A program made the translations under genes and the position numbers. DNA of 50,285 nt from Treponema sp. (lineage in GTDB: Bacteria; Spirochaetota; Spirochaetia; Treponematales; Treponemataceae), in the NCBI GenBank assembly GCA_024402475.1, contig JAKSTQ010000017.1, positions 1-50,285 on the forward strand. Reading direction: 5' to 3'. The notes below the pieces were generated by a model that saw only the letters and a list, made by a program, of their open reading frames with translations, did not search any database and was not told the origin of the DNA. This document shows positions 7,098 to 15,927 of the stretch, in pieces; position 1 is the stretch's first letter; each line of letters starts with the position of its first letter.

Positions 7098-8184
7098 AGG
7101 TTGCAAGAGCAGTTTTTTCCCAGGTGAACTGTTTTGCGTGAACAAGTCCTTCTTCGATAAGTTTGCCCCGCAGCTGCTGGTCTGTAATAACTTTTTCAAG
7201 AGCGGCAAGGAAATCCTGTTCGTCATCCGGATCAAACAGAACTGCTTTTCCTCCTGCAATTTCCGGCAATGCACCACGGGCTGCACATGCTACAGGAATT
7301 CCAGATGCCATTGCTTCAAGAACAGGAAGTCCCACACCTTCTTCAACTGAAGGGAAAATACAGGCATCTGCCGCAGTATACAATTTGGCAAAACTTTCAT
7401 GAGGGAAAAATCCTGTCAGGAAAATGTCACTTGCATATTTTGAAGAAAGAACTTCTTTTTCTACTTCTTTAATATAAGCATCCTGATTACCTGCAAGAAC
7501 AAGGCGGTGTTCAGTCTGATATTTGTCTTTAAATGCATTGAATGCCCTGATAAGCTGAATGTGTTTTTTGCTTTCTGCGGAAATTCTTGAAGGATAAATA
7601 ATATACGGACGCTTAATTGCAAAAGGTTTTACATCTACAAAATCAGTTGAATCAGCCGGATGCTGGTAAAAAAGACTGTGATCTACGCCGTGAGGAATTA
7701 CATGAATTTTACCGGATTTAAAACCGTATTTTACAAGATCTTCCTTAATGTAATTACTTGCCGCTATGATTGCATCAACTTTTTTTAGAGAACCAAGCAC
7801 AAGGGATCTTAAATAAAATTCCCTGGAATTAGAAAGCTTTGCCGAAACAATGTCATTTACAACTGCTACGCTTTTTTTGCAGCAGTAAAGGGGAAAAATT
7901 CTTGTGCTTGCAGGAAAAAATACAACATCATACTTCTGGCGTCTTGCAAATTTGTTGAATTTCATGACATGCCATGTACGCTGCCCTTCAATTGAATCAA
8001 AGGTATTTACGGCAGTAAATGTATGATCCACCGGTGTTTTGTATGTATAGCGGTCAACTTCCTGCCCGAAAAAGTCATATTCAACATTTTTATCGTCTAC
8101 AAGATTATTTGTAAGGTAATATAAGTAAGCGCCAAAACCAGATTTTCCATGGTCACAGCCAAAAGTATCAATTCCTATTTTCAT
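7069..8184 (-). CDS. Glycosyltransferase family 4 (GT-B fold)
   Basis: A soluble or peripheral glycosyltransferase of 371 residues with two Rossmann-like domains. The N-terminal acceptor domain starts MKIGIDTFG and has a Gly-rich loop KSGFGAYLYYL. The C-terminal donor domain has YPSRISAESKKH, AGNQDAY and the E-x7-E motif EGVGLPVLE followed by AMASGIPV, typical of retaining GT4 enzymes that use nucleotide sugars. The substrate is unknown; a role in glycolipid or polysaccharide synthesis is likely. I chose the ATG at 8184 over an in-frame TTG at 8193 because the TTG directly abuts the -10 box. There is no Shine-Dalgarno site and the mRNA is probably leaderless. The 3' end overlaps the convergent WYL gene by 29 bases. 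Confidence 0.88.
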   Translation of the reverse strand: MKIGIDTFGCDHGKSGFGAYLYYLTNNLVDDKNVEYDFFGQEVDRYTYKTPVDHTFTAVNTFDSIEGQRTWHVMKFNKFARRQKYDVVFFPASTRIFPLYCCKKSVAVVNDIVSAKLSNSREFYLRSLVLGSLKKVDAIIAASNYIKEDLVKYGFKSGKIHVIPHGVDHSLFYQHPADSTDFVDVKPFAIKRPYIIYPSRISAESKKHIQLIRAFNAFKDKYQTEHRLVLAGNQDAYIKEVEKEVLSSKYASDIFLTGFFPHESFAKLYTAADACIFPSVEEGVGLPVLEAMASGIPVACAARGALPEIAGGKAVLFDPDDEQDFLAALEKVITDQQLRGKLIEEGLVHAKQFTWEKTALATFKLCSSLVH

Positions 8185-8193
8185 AGCGGGCAA

Positions 8194-8202
8194 ATTATAG
8201 CA
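8194..8202 (-). promoter_or_regulatory. Extended -10 promoter of the glycosyltransferase gene
   Basis: On the minus strand TGC is followed by a perfect TATAAT, nine bases before the ATG at 8184. No good -35 is seen, fitting an extended -10 promoter. Expected initiation two or three bases before the ATG implies a leaderless transcript. The element is the mirror image of the promoter for the divergent helicase gene. Confidence 0.6.
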
Positions 8203-8217
8203 TATAAGGCTTTTATA

Positions 8218-8226
8218 TGCTATATT
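8218..8226 (+). promoter_or_regulatory. Extended -10 promoter of the DEAD-box helicase gene
   Basis: TGC followed by TATATT lies exactly six bases before the ATG at 8233, so transcription should begin at or next to the start codon. No ribosome site is present. Together with the opposite promoter it forms an inverted repeat centred near 8210. Confidence 0.6.
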
Positions 8227-8232
8227 ATAATA

Positions 8233-9387
8233 ATGAACACTAATGACGACTTTTTATCTCTGGGGGTATGTGATTCCCTTACTGAAAAACTCAAAGAACT
8301 GGGCATCACAACCCCAACAGGCATCCAGAAACAGGTAATTCCTGCAGCCCTCGAAGGCAATAACATCATCTACCAGTCAGAAACAGGAACAGGAAAAACT
8401 TTTGCGTACCTTTTGCCTTTAATCCAGAAAACCGCTGAAAATTCAGGTTCAGGTGTAAAAATCATCATTCTTGCTCCAACTTACGAACTTGCGTCTCAGA
8501 TTAAGACTGCATGTCAGTCAGTTACTGAACTTAAATCAAGCCTTTTTATCGGCGGAACTCCAATAAAGCGCCAGATAGAAGCCATCAAGGAAAAACCTCA
8601 GATTGTAATCGGGAACCCTTCCCGCATCCTTGAACTCATTCATCTTAAAAAACTCAAGGTAAATGAAGTAGAATCTGCTGTCCTTGACGAAGCTGACCGC
8701 CTTATAAGCGTAGAAATCAAAGACCAGACCATAGATTTTATCAATGAACTTCCTCCTGACGTCCAGTTCATGGCGGCAAGTGCTACAGTAAACTCAAATA
8801 CAAAAAGGCTTTTAACACGGCTTATGGGCGGTGCAAAAGAAATTTTACTGCCACCGGAAGATATTCTTGCAAAAAAAATCACTCATTATGCGCTTTTTGC
8901 AGAAAGCCGCGACAAAATCAAGACCTTAAAAAGCCTTATTCTTGCCATTAAGCCTGAAAAAGCACTTATTTTTACAAGCCGAGCCGATCAGGTTCAGAAT
9001 ATCTGGTCAAAACTCAATTATTCAGGTGTCGAATGTCTTGCCCTCCACGCAAAATCTGACAAAAAAGACAGAAAAGCCGCCATCGACAAATTCAGGAACG
9101 GCAAGTGCAGGCTTCTGGTTACTTCTGACCTTGCCAGCCGCGGACTTGATATTCCTGGAATCACACACATCATACAGATGGATCTTCCGTCAAACGAAGA
9201 CTTTTTTGTCCACAGAGCAGGACGAACAGCCCGTGCCGGCAATACCGGATTCAACATCGTTATCGGTGACGAATACGAAATGCGTAAATATGCCCAGCTT
9301 GAGAAAAAGCACGGGCTTACCGTTTACCCGAAAATGCTCTTTAAGGGTCAGTTAGTTTCTCCAATTGATAATACAGAAGAAAACTGA
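8233..9387 (+). CDS. DEAD-box ATP-dependent RNA helicase
   Basis: An RNA helicase of 384 residues, essentially the two-RecA-domain core. Visible motifs in order: a Q-motif region (GITTPTGIQKQ), motif I SETGTGKT, Ia PTYELASQ (PTRELA in most members), motif II DEAD, motif III SAT, motif V with TSDLASRGLDIPG, and motif VI HRAGRTARAG. There is no long C-terminal RNA-binding extension, so it is a compact member of the group, possibly acting in ribosome assembly or RNA turnover. I start it at the ATG at 8233, because an earlier in-frame ATG would place the divergent promoters inside the gene and the Q-motif spacing fits the later start. The transcript appears leaderless. Confidence 0.92.
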   Translation: MNTNDDFLSLGVCDSLTEKLKELGITTPTGIQKQVIPAALEGNNIIYQSETGTGKTFAYLLPLIQKTAENSGSGVKIIILAPTYELASQIKTACQSVTELKSSLFIGGTPIKRQIEAIKEKPQIVIGNPSRILELIHLKKLKVNEVESAVLDEADRLISVEIKDQTIDFINELPPDVQFMAASATVNSNTKRLLTRLMGGAKEILLPPEDILAKKITHYALFAESRDKIKTLKSLILAIKPEKALIFTSRADQVQNIWSKLNYSGVECLALHAKSDKKDRKAAIDKFRNGKCRLLVTSDLASRGLDIPGITHIIQMDLPSNEDFFVHRAGRTARAGNTGFNIVIGDEYEMRKYAQLEKKHGLTVYPKMLFKGQLVSPIDNTEEN

Positions 9388-9438
9388 TATAATAGAAAAG
9401 ATATAAACGTTTTATACAATTAAAAAGGTGGAATTTTC

Positions 9439-12411
9439 GTGTTTCTAAAATGCCTTGACATCTTCGGTTTTAAATCATTTGCCGATCATACACATATAGA
9501 TTTCTCAAGCGGTATTACTGCCCTTCTGGGACCAAACGGATGTGGTAAAAGTAACGTAGTTGACGCCATGAAATGGGTTCTTGCAGAAGGCAAATCCAAA
9601 AACCTCCGTGCAGAAAAAATGGAAGACGTTATCTTTGCCGGTACTTCAACACGCCCTGCCCTTAACGTTGCAGAAGTTGCACTTACCATCGTAAACGAAA
9701 ATTCCCTTCTTCCTGTTGATGATACAGAAGTAGAAATCAAGCGCCGTCTTTACCGTTCAGGTGAAGCACAGTATTTCATCAATAACCGTCAGGTTGGTCC
9801 TACAGAAATCCGTAAGCTTTTCATGGATACAGGTGTCGGAAAAGCTGCATACTCTGTAATGGAACAGGGAAAAATCGACCAGATTCTTTCTTCTAAGCCT
9901 GAAGACCGCCGTTATCTTTTTGAAGAAGCAGCAGGTATCAGCCGTTCAAAAGCAGAATGTGCAGAAGCAGAACGCGAACTTGAACGCACAAGACAGAATC
10001 TTTCACAGATCGAAGCTTCTCTTGGAGAAATAAAGAAATCTTACGAAACACTTAAAGTTCAGGCTGATAAAACAACAAAATTCCGCAAAGCAAAGGAAGA
10101 ATATTTTAACATCTCCCTTGACCTTCAGCTTTTGCGCCTTAAAGATTTTATCGAAACAAAGGCCCGCAACGAAACTTCTCTTAAAGAAGTAGAAGAAAAA
10201 CGCAACACAATCCGTAAAGAAATCGAAGAAATTACAAATTCGATTTCTGAAAACTCTGATAAAATTCAGGAAATGCAGGAAACTGTTTATGCACTCCAGC
10301 AGGACCTGGTAAAAATTCAGACAGAAAAAGATGCAAAACTTGACTTTGCCAAACAGCAGAATATTCACCTGGCAGAAATCAAGGAAAAAATTTCAACTCT
10401 TGAAATTCACAAAAAGACAATTCAGAACCGCATTGATGACCTTAACGAAGAAGTCGGCGATGCACAGTCTAACCTTTTTGAAAAGAAAAAATATCTTGAA
10501 GAAATCAAGCGCAACATCACAGCCTTGAATCAGAACATTCAGACTGCATCTGCAAAAATTACAGAAAACGACGTTCTTGTTACAAACCGCCGCAAGGAAA
10601 TCACAGACCTTGATGCTGCACGCGCTGATTTACAGAAAGAACTTACAGCAATTACAGAAGACATTGTTACCATGCTTGATGCAAAACTCAAGGATGCAGG
10701 CTATTCTCAGGCCTCAATGAATTCTGCAAAAGAAAAACTCGACGAAATTACAGGAAAACTCCGCGTCCTTACAGAAGGCCGTAAAAATATTTTCCAGGAC
10801 TTTGCAAAAAAAGGCTGTCAGTCTACTGAAGAAGGTCACAAGATCGGAACAGAAGCTGCCGCTGCTTTTGAAGAAGCAAATAAACTGGTTTTGAGCCTTC
10901 AGGATGCACTTGATAACTACATCAGCGCTTCTCCTTCATTCATCAGTGAATTCCTTGCACCAGAAGGTATCATTACCAAAAAACGTGCAATCGATACACA
11001 GATCAACGAAAACCTCGAAAAGATTGCTTCCATCAACAAGACAATCGAAGGCATTAACGCTGACAACACAAATCTTGCAATTAAGATTGATGAAGATAAA
11101 GACACCCTGCGCCGTTATCAGGTCCAGGAAGGTCAGATGGATGAACAGATTACAGGTACTCAGGAAAAAATCGAAATCCTCGGCCGCAGTATCCGTTCAG
11201 AAGAACTGACACTCAAAAATAACGAAGACGAAATCTATTCAGAAACTCACCGCCTTGAGTCAACTCAGGAAATGATTGAATCTATTCAGGATGAACTGGA
11301 CGAAATCGAACAGCGCGGCCGTAAGACTGTAGATGAACTCAACGTTCTCAATAACGAAATTGACGAATTCCGCAAAAAAGCAAGCGGTAAAGAAAACGAT
11401 CTTAAAAAGAAACAGGATCAGCAGGACAAGTTCCAGTCAGAATATGAACGCCTTTCTATCTCTCTTGGAAAACTTGATACTGAAATCCATAACGTTAAGC
11501 AGAACTTCATTGATTCCCACTCCCGTGACCTTTCAGAATTTGAAGAGCACATGTATACAATTACAGCAAGCCCTACTGCACTGAGAGAAAAACTGGATGA
11601 AGTTAAAGCAAACATGGAATCTCTTGGCCGTAACGTTAACCTTATGGCTCCGGAAGAATTTGCTGAAACAAAAGACCGCTACGAACGCCAGCAGTCAAGT
11701 TATGATGACACACTTAAGACATTACAGGACCTTGTACGAGTATCTGAAGAAATCCGTTCAAAATCCAGCGAAATGTTCCTTAATACATACAACCTCATTA
11801 AGCGTAACTTCTACAATATGTTCCGTCGTCTGTTTGGCGGAGGTCATGCAGAACTTAAACTTGATGATCCGCAGAATGTTCTTACAACAGGTATCCAGAT
11901 TCTGGCTCAGCCACCTGGAAAGAAACTTGAAAACATTGCACTGCTTTCCGGTGGTGAAAAAACAATGACAGCCATTGCACTGCTGTTTGCAACTTATCAG
12001 GTTAGACCTTCTCCATTCTGTCTTTTGGACGAAATTGACGCCGCTCTTGATGACAAGAACGTTTCAAGCTTTGTTAATACACTGCGTTCTTTTGCAAACA
12101 TCAGTCAGTACATTGTTATTACTCATAACCGTAAGACTGTACTAGGCGCCGGCACAATGCTTGGTGTTACAATGGAAGAATCAGGTGTATCAAAAACTAT
12201 TGCCCTTCGTCTTGATGATGATGTAGATAAAATCAAGAGCGAAGTTCTCAAAGATAACGATGACTTTGTAGAAGAAGATGTTCCGCCAGAAGAAGGAACA
12301 TACATTCCACCTCGTCCGGCTCCACGCAATAAGAATGCACAGCAGGCTCAAAAAGAAGAACCACAGGAACCGGCCACACCTGAAAACAACGGGGAACAGG
12401 ACAACCAGTAA
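9439..12411 (+). CDS. smc: Chromosome condensation/segregation ATPase SMC, short and without a recognisable hinge
   Basis: SMC is the ATPase of bacterial condensin and works with ScpA and ScpB, both encoded at 25799-27127. Walker A GPNGCGKS is at 31-38, the ABC signature LLSGGEKT starts at 835 and Walker B LLDEID at about 863-868. Two long coiled-coil arms lie between the head halves. The product is 990 residues, against about 1,180 in typical SMCs. At the centre (about 410-520) I see no Gly-rich hinge pattern, only a charged, partly helical linker. After about residue 925 there is a disordered acidic and Pro-rich tail. Short SMCs are known in spirochaetes such as Borrelia. The GTG start is supported by AAGGTGG at 9425-9431. 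The next gene starts immediately after the stop codon. Confidence 0.93.
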   Translation: MFLKCLDIFGFKSFADHTHIDFSSGITALLGPNGCGKSNVVDAMKWVLAEGKSKNLRAEKMEDVIFAGTSTRPALNVAEVALTIVNENSLLPVDDTEVEIKRRLYRSGEAQYFINNRQVGPTEIRKLFMDTGVGKAAYSVMEQGKIDQILSSKPEDRRYLFEEAAGISRSKAECAEAERELERTRQNLSQIEASLGEIKKSYETLKVQADKTTKFRKAKEEYFNISLDLQLLRLKDFIETKARNETSLKEVEEKRNTIRKEIEEITNSISENSDKIQEMQETVYALQQDLVKIQTEKDAKLDFAKQQNIHLAEIKEKISTLEIHKKTIQNRIDDLNEEVGDAQSNLFEKKKYLEEIKRNITALNQNIQTASAKITENDVLVTNRRKEITDLDAARADLQKELTAITEDIVTMLDAKLKDAGYSQASMNSAKEKLDEITGKLRVLTEGRKNIFQDFAKKGCQSTEEGHKIGTEAAAAFEEANKLVLSLQDALDNYISASPSFISEFLAPEGIITKKRAIDTQINENLEKIASINKTIEGINADNTNLAIKIDEDKDTLRRYQVQEGQMDEQITGTQEKIEILGRSIRSEELTLKNNEDEIYSETHRLESTQEMIESIQDELDEIEQRGRKTVDELNVLNNEIDEFRKKASGKENDLKKKQDQQDKFQSEYERLSISLGKLDTEIHNVKQNFIDSHSRDLSEFEEHMYTITASPTALREKLDEVKANMESLGRNVNLMAPEEFAETKDRYERQQSSYDDTLKTLQDLVRVSEEIRSKSSEMFLNTYNLIKRNFYNMFRRLFGGGHAELKLDDPQNVLTTGIQILAQPPGKKLENIALLSGGEKTMTAIALLFATYQVRPSPFCLLDEIDAALDDKNVSSFVNTLRSFANISQYIVITHNRKTVLGAGTMLGVTMEESGVSKTIALRLDDDVDKIKSEVLKDNDDFVEEDVPPEEGTYIPPRPAPRNKNAQQAQKEEPQEPATPENNGEQDNQ

Positions 12412-12780
12412 ATGTTTGATTTAGATGGAATCATTGATAACATAAGAACTTTCTTTGAAGAAAAGCGGACTGCTGCAATCGTTACTGCAATTGTCATTCT
12501 GCTTTTTCTTCTTGGGCTTATTGGAATGATGCTCTATCTGAATTCAAAACCTGCAGGTCCGAAAACTTATGCAGAACCGCCATTTGAAGCTGACCAGAAA
12601 ATAATTCTTCCTGAAGGTCCGTCAGTTCCAGACGGTTATGCAGTTACACGCGAGCCTTCAGAAAAATGGACCGAACAGGAATCCAGAGAAAACTTTACTT
12701 TACCGGATAATTCAGCGTTGAATTCGCTTAAAAATTCAAACGATAAAATAGTAAACGAAATTTTAGGAGCAGCTCCATGA
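12412..12780 (+). CDS. Single-pass membrane protein of unknown function, coupled to smc
   Basis: A 122-residue protein beginning directly after the smc stop codon. It has a short cytoplasmic N-terminus (MFDLDGIIDNIRTFFEEKR), one membrane helix at about 21-43 and an 80-residue extracytoplasmic tail rich in Pro, Glu and Ser. I do not recognise a family. The last four bases (ATGA) contain the start codon of the following lipoprotein gene, so smc, this gene and the lipoprotein gene form a tightly coupled operon. The arrangement raises the possibility of a membrane tether related to the condensin, but nothing in the sequence proves a link. Confidence 0.75.
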   Translation: MFDLDGIIDNIRTFFEEKRTAAIVTAIVILLFLLGLIGMMLYLNSKPAGPKTYAEPPFEADQKIILPEGPSVPDGYAVTREPSEKWTEQESRENFTLPDNSALNSLKNSNDKIVNEILGAAP

Positions 12781-14531
12781 AAAAAGTAACCGCAGCCATT
12801 GCACTTTCTTCTTTTTTATTTTTCTCATGTCTGACCTCAACTTTTGATACAGCTTCTGACCCAAATGATTTTGATTCACTGACAGTAACAGAAGACGCTG
12901 AATCAGATGCAAAATCAGCACAGGAAGAAACTTCAGAAAACAGCTCTTCTGCGCCAGAAGGCACTGAAGCCACAAATACTGACACAACTCAAAACACCGC
13001 TGAAACAGAAGCTTCGGCAGAAACTGCAGAAGAGACTTCTGCAAACACAGATGCTGTCGAATATATTTCTGAAACAGAAACTGCAGCTGAACAAACAGAA
13101 ACTCTTCCTGATCAAAATGAGACTGCAGCTTCGCAGGAAGAAAAAATTACTGACCCTGAAATTCTTAACCCGGAAGAAGTTTACATAACAGAAAAAGTTC
13201 CAGAACAGATTCTTGAAGAAGATGAAAAACTTCTTTCTGCTTTACCTGAAAACCAGACAAAAAAGCAGGATGAACAGGTTACAGTAAACCTTCCGGAAAC
13301 TGAAGTTCCAGTACAAGCTGAAAAAACTGCACAGACTATTCCTGCTGAACCTGTTAAAACTACACAGGTCGCAGTTAAAGATAATTCAACAAAAACACAG
13401 ACCGTTGTAACAGAAAAAAAACCTCAACCTGAAACAACGGCTAAACCTGAAGTAAAAAACGAAGTTCAAAAACCTCAGGTCAGCAAGCCACAGATTCCGG
13501 TTCAGAACGTAAAAATTCCACAGCCAAAAACCGTACAGCCTGCAAAAGAAGACACAAAGCCTGGTGATAAATCAATTGAAATCAAGCCTGAAGAAAAAAC
13601 TGTTTACCAGGAAATTGATGAATACAATAAGGACCAGATTGAAAACCCGCAGGAAGAAAAACCTGTTCAGGCAGATCCTGTTCCTTCAAGAACAACAACT
13701 GTAAAAAACAATCAGGCATTTGACATCACATATCCTGGTACAGGCTGGATTTATCTTGGTGAACACGACCACGACAATAAATTCATTTTCAGTGGCCGTA
13801 AAATAGCTGATGGCCAGACAACATTCAGCCTTAAGGCTAAAAAAAGCGGTAAGGCCCTTCTCCACTTTTATAAAAATGATCCTCTTACTGGAAAATATAT
13901 TGACGACTATATCGAAGTTGAAATTTCAAAAGATTTCAACACAAGTTCCCAGCGGGCAGCTGCTCCTGATTATGCATCAGTAGTTCCGTCAAAACCTAAA
14001 AAAGAAATTCCTGCAGAAACAGAATCAAATGCAGATACAAAAGTTACTGCAGCCAAAGAACCAGAAAAGAAAACTGATTCTAAAATTGAATACAAAGAAG
14101 AAAAAACTGAACCTGTAATTGATACTGGAATCACAACAAACATTAAGAGTACTGACTCAAAAGAAACAGAAAATACAGTCAATACAATTACTGTAACAGA
14201 AACAGGAACAGCATCAGCACAAAAGGTTCAGCCTGAAGAAGAAAAACCTCAGGGTACCCTTCTTGATCAGGCAAAAAAAGCCTATAATGACAAGGACTTT
14301 CCTAAAGCGCTTACACTTGTAAGACAGTATCTTGACAGTGCAACAAATCTGATTGACGAAGCAATCTATCTTGAAGGTCAGATTCTTGAAGCAAAATCAT
14401 CTGTCCGCAACATCAAGGATTCCCTTAAATGTTACGAAACAATCATCGAAAACTGGGTACAAAGTTCTCGCTGGGAAGATGCTAAAAAACGTTCTACATA
14501 TTTGAGACGATTTTATATTGATATTAGATAA
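12777..14531 (+). CDS. Large lipoprotein with Glu/Thr/Pro-rich linker and C-terminal TPR-like domain
   Basis: A 584-residue probable lipoprotein. The signal peptide MKKVTAAIALSSF is followed by a lipobox-like FFSC with the acylated Cys at about 18. Residues 25-290 are low complexity, dominated by Glu, Thr, Ala, Pro and Lys, and likely extended across the periplasm. A compact beta-rich domain follows at about 310-385 (from AFDITYPGTGWIYLGE to a strand ending IEVEIS). A second low-complexity linker leads to about 85 C-terminal residues with helical repeats typical of TPRs (AKKAYNDKDFPKALTLVRQYL). A role as an envelope scaffold, perhaps binding peptidoglycan or other lipoproteins, is inference. 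It overlaps the preceding gene by ATGA and ends 43 bases before serS. Confidence 0.75.
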   Translation: MKKVTAAIALSSFLFFSCLTSTFDTASDPNDFDSLTVTEDAESDAKSAQEETSENSSSAPEGTEATNTDTTQNTAETEASAETAEETSANTDAVEYISETETAAEQTETLPDQNETAASQEEKITDPEILNPEEVYITEKVPEQILEEDEKLLSALPENQTKKQDEQVTVNLPETEVPVQAEKTAQTIPAEPVKTTQVAVKDNSTKTQTVVTEKKPQPETTAKPEVKNEVQKPQVSKPQIPVQNVKIPQPKTVQPAKEDTKPGDKSIEIKPEEKTVYQEIDEYNKDQIENPQEEKPVQADPVPSRTTTVKNNQAFDITYPGTGWIYLGEHDHDNKFIFSGRKIADGQTTFSLKAKKSGKALLHFYKNDPLTGKYIDDYIEVEISKDFNTSSQRAAAPDYASVVPSKPKKEIPAETESNADTKVTAAKEPEKKTDSKIEYKEEKTEPVIDTGITTNIKSTDSKETENTVNTITVTETGTASAQKVQPEEEKPQGTLLDQAKKAYNDKDFPKALTLVRQYLDSATNLIDEAIYLEGQILEAKSSVRNIKDSLKCYETIIENWVQSSRWEDAKKRSTYLRRFYIDIR

Positions 14532-14544
14532 AAAATCATTAAAC

Positions 14545-14550
14545 TATAAT
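14545..14550 (+). promoter_or_regulatory. Candidate -10 box for serS
   Basis: A perfect TATAAT lies 24 bases before the serS start, ahead of the TGGAGG ribosome site at 14561-14566. The best upstream -35 candidates are poorly spaced (TTGATA with a 21-base spacer), so this is a partial promoter call. Confidence 0.35.
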
Positions 14551-14574
14551 ACATTCATTTTGGAGGCTATATAA

Positions 14575-15849
14575 ATGTTGGATTATAAATTTATTAAAGA
14601 CAATCTCGATGCAGTAAAAAAGAATATTGCAGACAGAAACATGAATGCAGACGCTGACATCGTAGTTAAACTCTATGACCAGCGTGCTGAACTTGTAACA
14701 AAAAAACAGGCATTGCAGGAAAAACGCAATGCAAATGCACAGGGCATGAAACAGAAGCTCGATGATGCAAAGCGTGCTGAACTTGTAGAAGAAGGCCGCA
14801 AAATCAAAGAAGAAATTGCAGCTGTAGATAAGGAACTTGCAGAAATTGAACCAGCTCTTGATGAAGCTGCACGCAAAATTCCTAATATGGCAAGCCCTAA
14901 AGCTCCTATCGGAAAACTCGATACAGAAAACCTTGAAGTTAAAAAGGTTGGTACACCACGCAAGTTTGAATTCAAACCAAAAGATCACGTTGAACTCATG
15001 GAAGCTCTTGACCTTATTGACTTTGAACGCGGTACTAAAGTTTCCGGACAGAAATTCTACTATCTTAAAAACGATGCTGTATTCCTTGAACAGGCTCTTA
15101 TCCAGTATGCTCTCAACACTTTAAGAAAACATGGTTTTACACCATTCATCACACCGGATGTTGCAAGAGAAGAAGTTCTTAAAGGAATCGGATTCAATCC
15201 ACGCGGAAATGAATCAAACGTTTACTCAATCGAAGAAGAAGGAACATGTCTGGTAGCAACAGCAGAAATCACACTTGGCGGTTACCACTCAAACGAAATT
15301 CTTGATAAATCAAAACTTCCACTTTACTACTGTGGTCTTTCTCACTGTTTCCGCCGCGAAGCAGGTGCTGCAGGTCAGTTCTCTAAAGGACTTTACCGCG
15401 TTCACCAGTTTGATAAAGTAGAAATGTTCGTTTACTGTGTTCCAGAACAGTCTGACGAAATCCACGAAAAGCTCCGCCTTATCGAAGAAGAAATCTTTGA
15501 AGGTCTTGGAATTCCATTCCACGTTGTTGATACATGTACAGGTGACCTTGGTGCTCCAGCATACCGCAAATGGGACCTTGAAGCATGGATGCCTGGCCGT
15601 AACGGTGGTGAATACGGAGAAGTTACTTCTACTTCTAACTGTACAGATTACCAGGCACGCCGCCTTAATGTACGCTTTAAGGATGATGACGGTAAAAACA
15701 AGTATGTTCACATGCTTAACGGTACTGCAATTGCTGTAGGACGTGCTATGCTTGCAATCATCGAAAACTACCAGAACGAAGACGGTTCTATTACAATTCC
15801 TGAAGTACTTGTACCTCTTTGTGGATTCGATAAAATCGTAAAAAAATAA
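14575..15849 (+). CDS. serS: Seryl-tRNA synthetase
   Basis: SerRS charges tRNA-Ser (and tRNA-Sec where present) with serine in the cytoplasm. The N-terminal about 100 residues form the tRNA-binding coiled coil. The class II core has the TAEI serine-binding loop, motif 2 as GLSHCFRREAGAAG and a motif 3 region with EYGEVTSTSNCTDYQARRL. The product has 424 residues, normal for bacterial SerRS. TGGAGG at 14561-14566 sets the ATG. A strong bidirectional terminator follows and separates the gene from the convergent PilZ-like gene. Confidence 0.98.
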   Translation: MLDYKFIKDNLDAVKKNIADRNMNADADIVVKLYDQRAELVTKKQALQEKRNANAQGMKQKLDDAKRAELVEEGRKIKEEIAAVDKELAEIEPALDEAARKIPNMASPKAPIGKLDTENLEVKKVGTPRKFEFKPKDHVELMEALDLIDFERGTKVSGQKFYYLKNDAVFLEQALIQYALNTLRKHGFTPFITPDVAREEVLKGIGFNPRGNESNVYSIEEEGTCLVATAEITLGGYHSNEILDKSKLPLYYCGLSHCFRREAGAAGQFSKGLYRVHQFDKVEMFVYCVPEQSDEIHEKLRLIEEEIFEGLGIPFHVVDTCTGDLGAPAYRKWDLEAWMPGRNGGEYGEVTSTSNCTDYQARRLNVRFKDDDGKNKYVHMLNGTAIAVGRAMLAIIENYQNEDGSITIPEVLVPLCGFDKIVKK

Positions 15850-15877
15850 TTTTCACCGATATCAGTTAAGGTGAATT

Positions 15878-15925
15878 AAAAAGACCTGCTTATTTGATGC
15901 ATTCATCAGTTAAGCAGGTCTTTTT
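15878..15925. terminator. Bidirectional terminator between serS and the PilZ-like gene
   Basis: A 15-bp stem (15878-15892 with 15911-15925) begins with five A and ends with five T, so it can terminate transcripts from both convergent genes. A weaker hairpin (TTCACC with GGTGAA) sits just upstream. Confidence 0.9.
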
Positions 15926-15927
15926 GT

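Noticed and set aside
8149..8232. Longer N-terminus for the DEAD-box helicase
   Set aside because: It would overlap the GT4 gene and both divergent promoters; the ATG at 8233 matches the family start.
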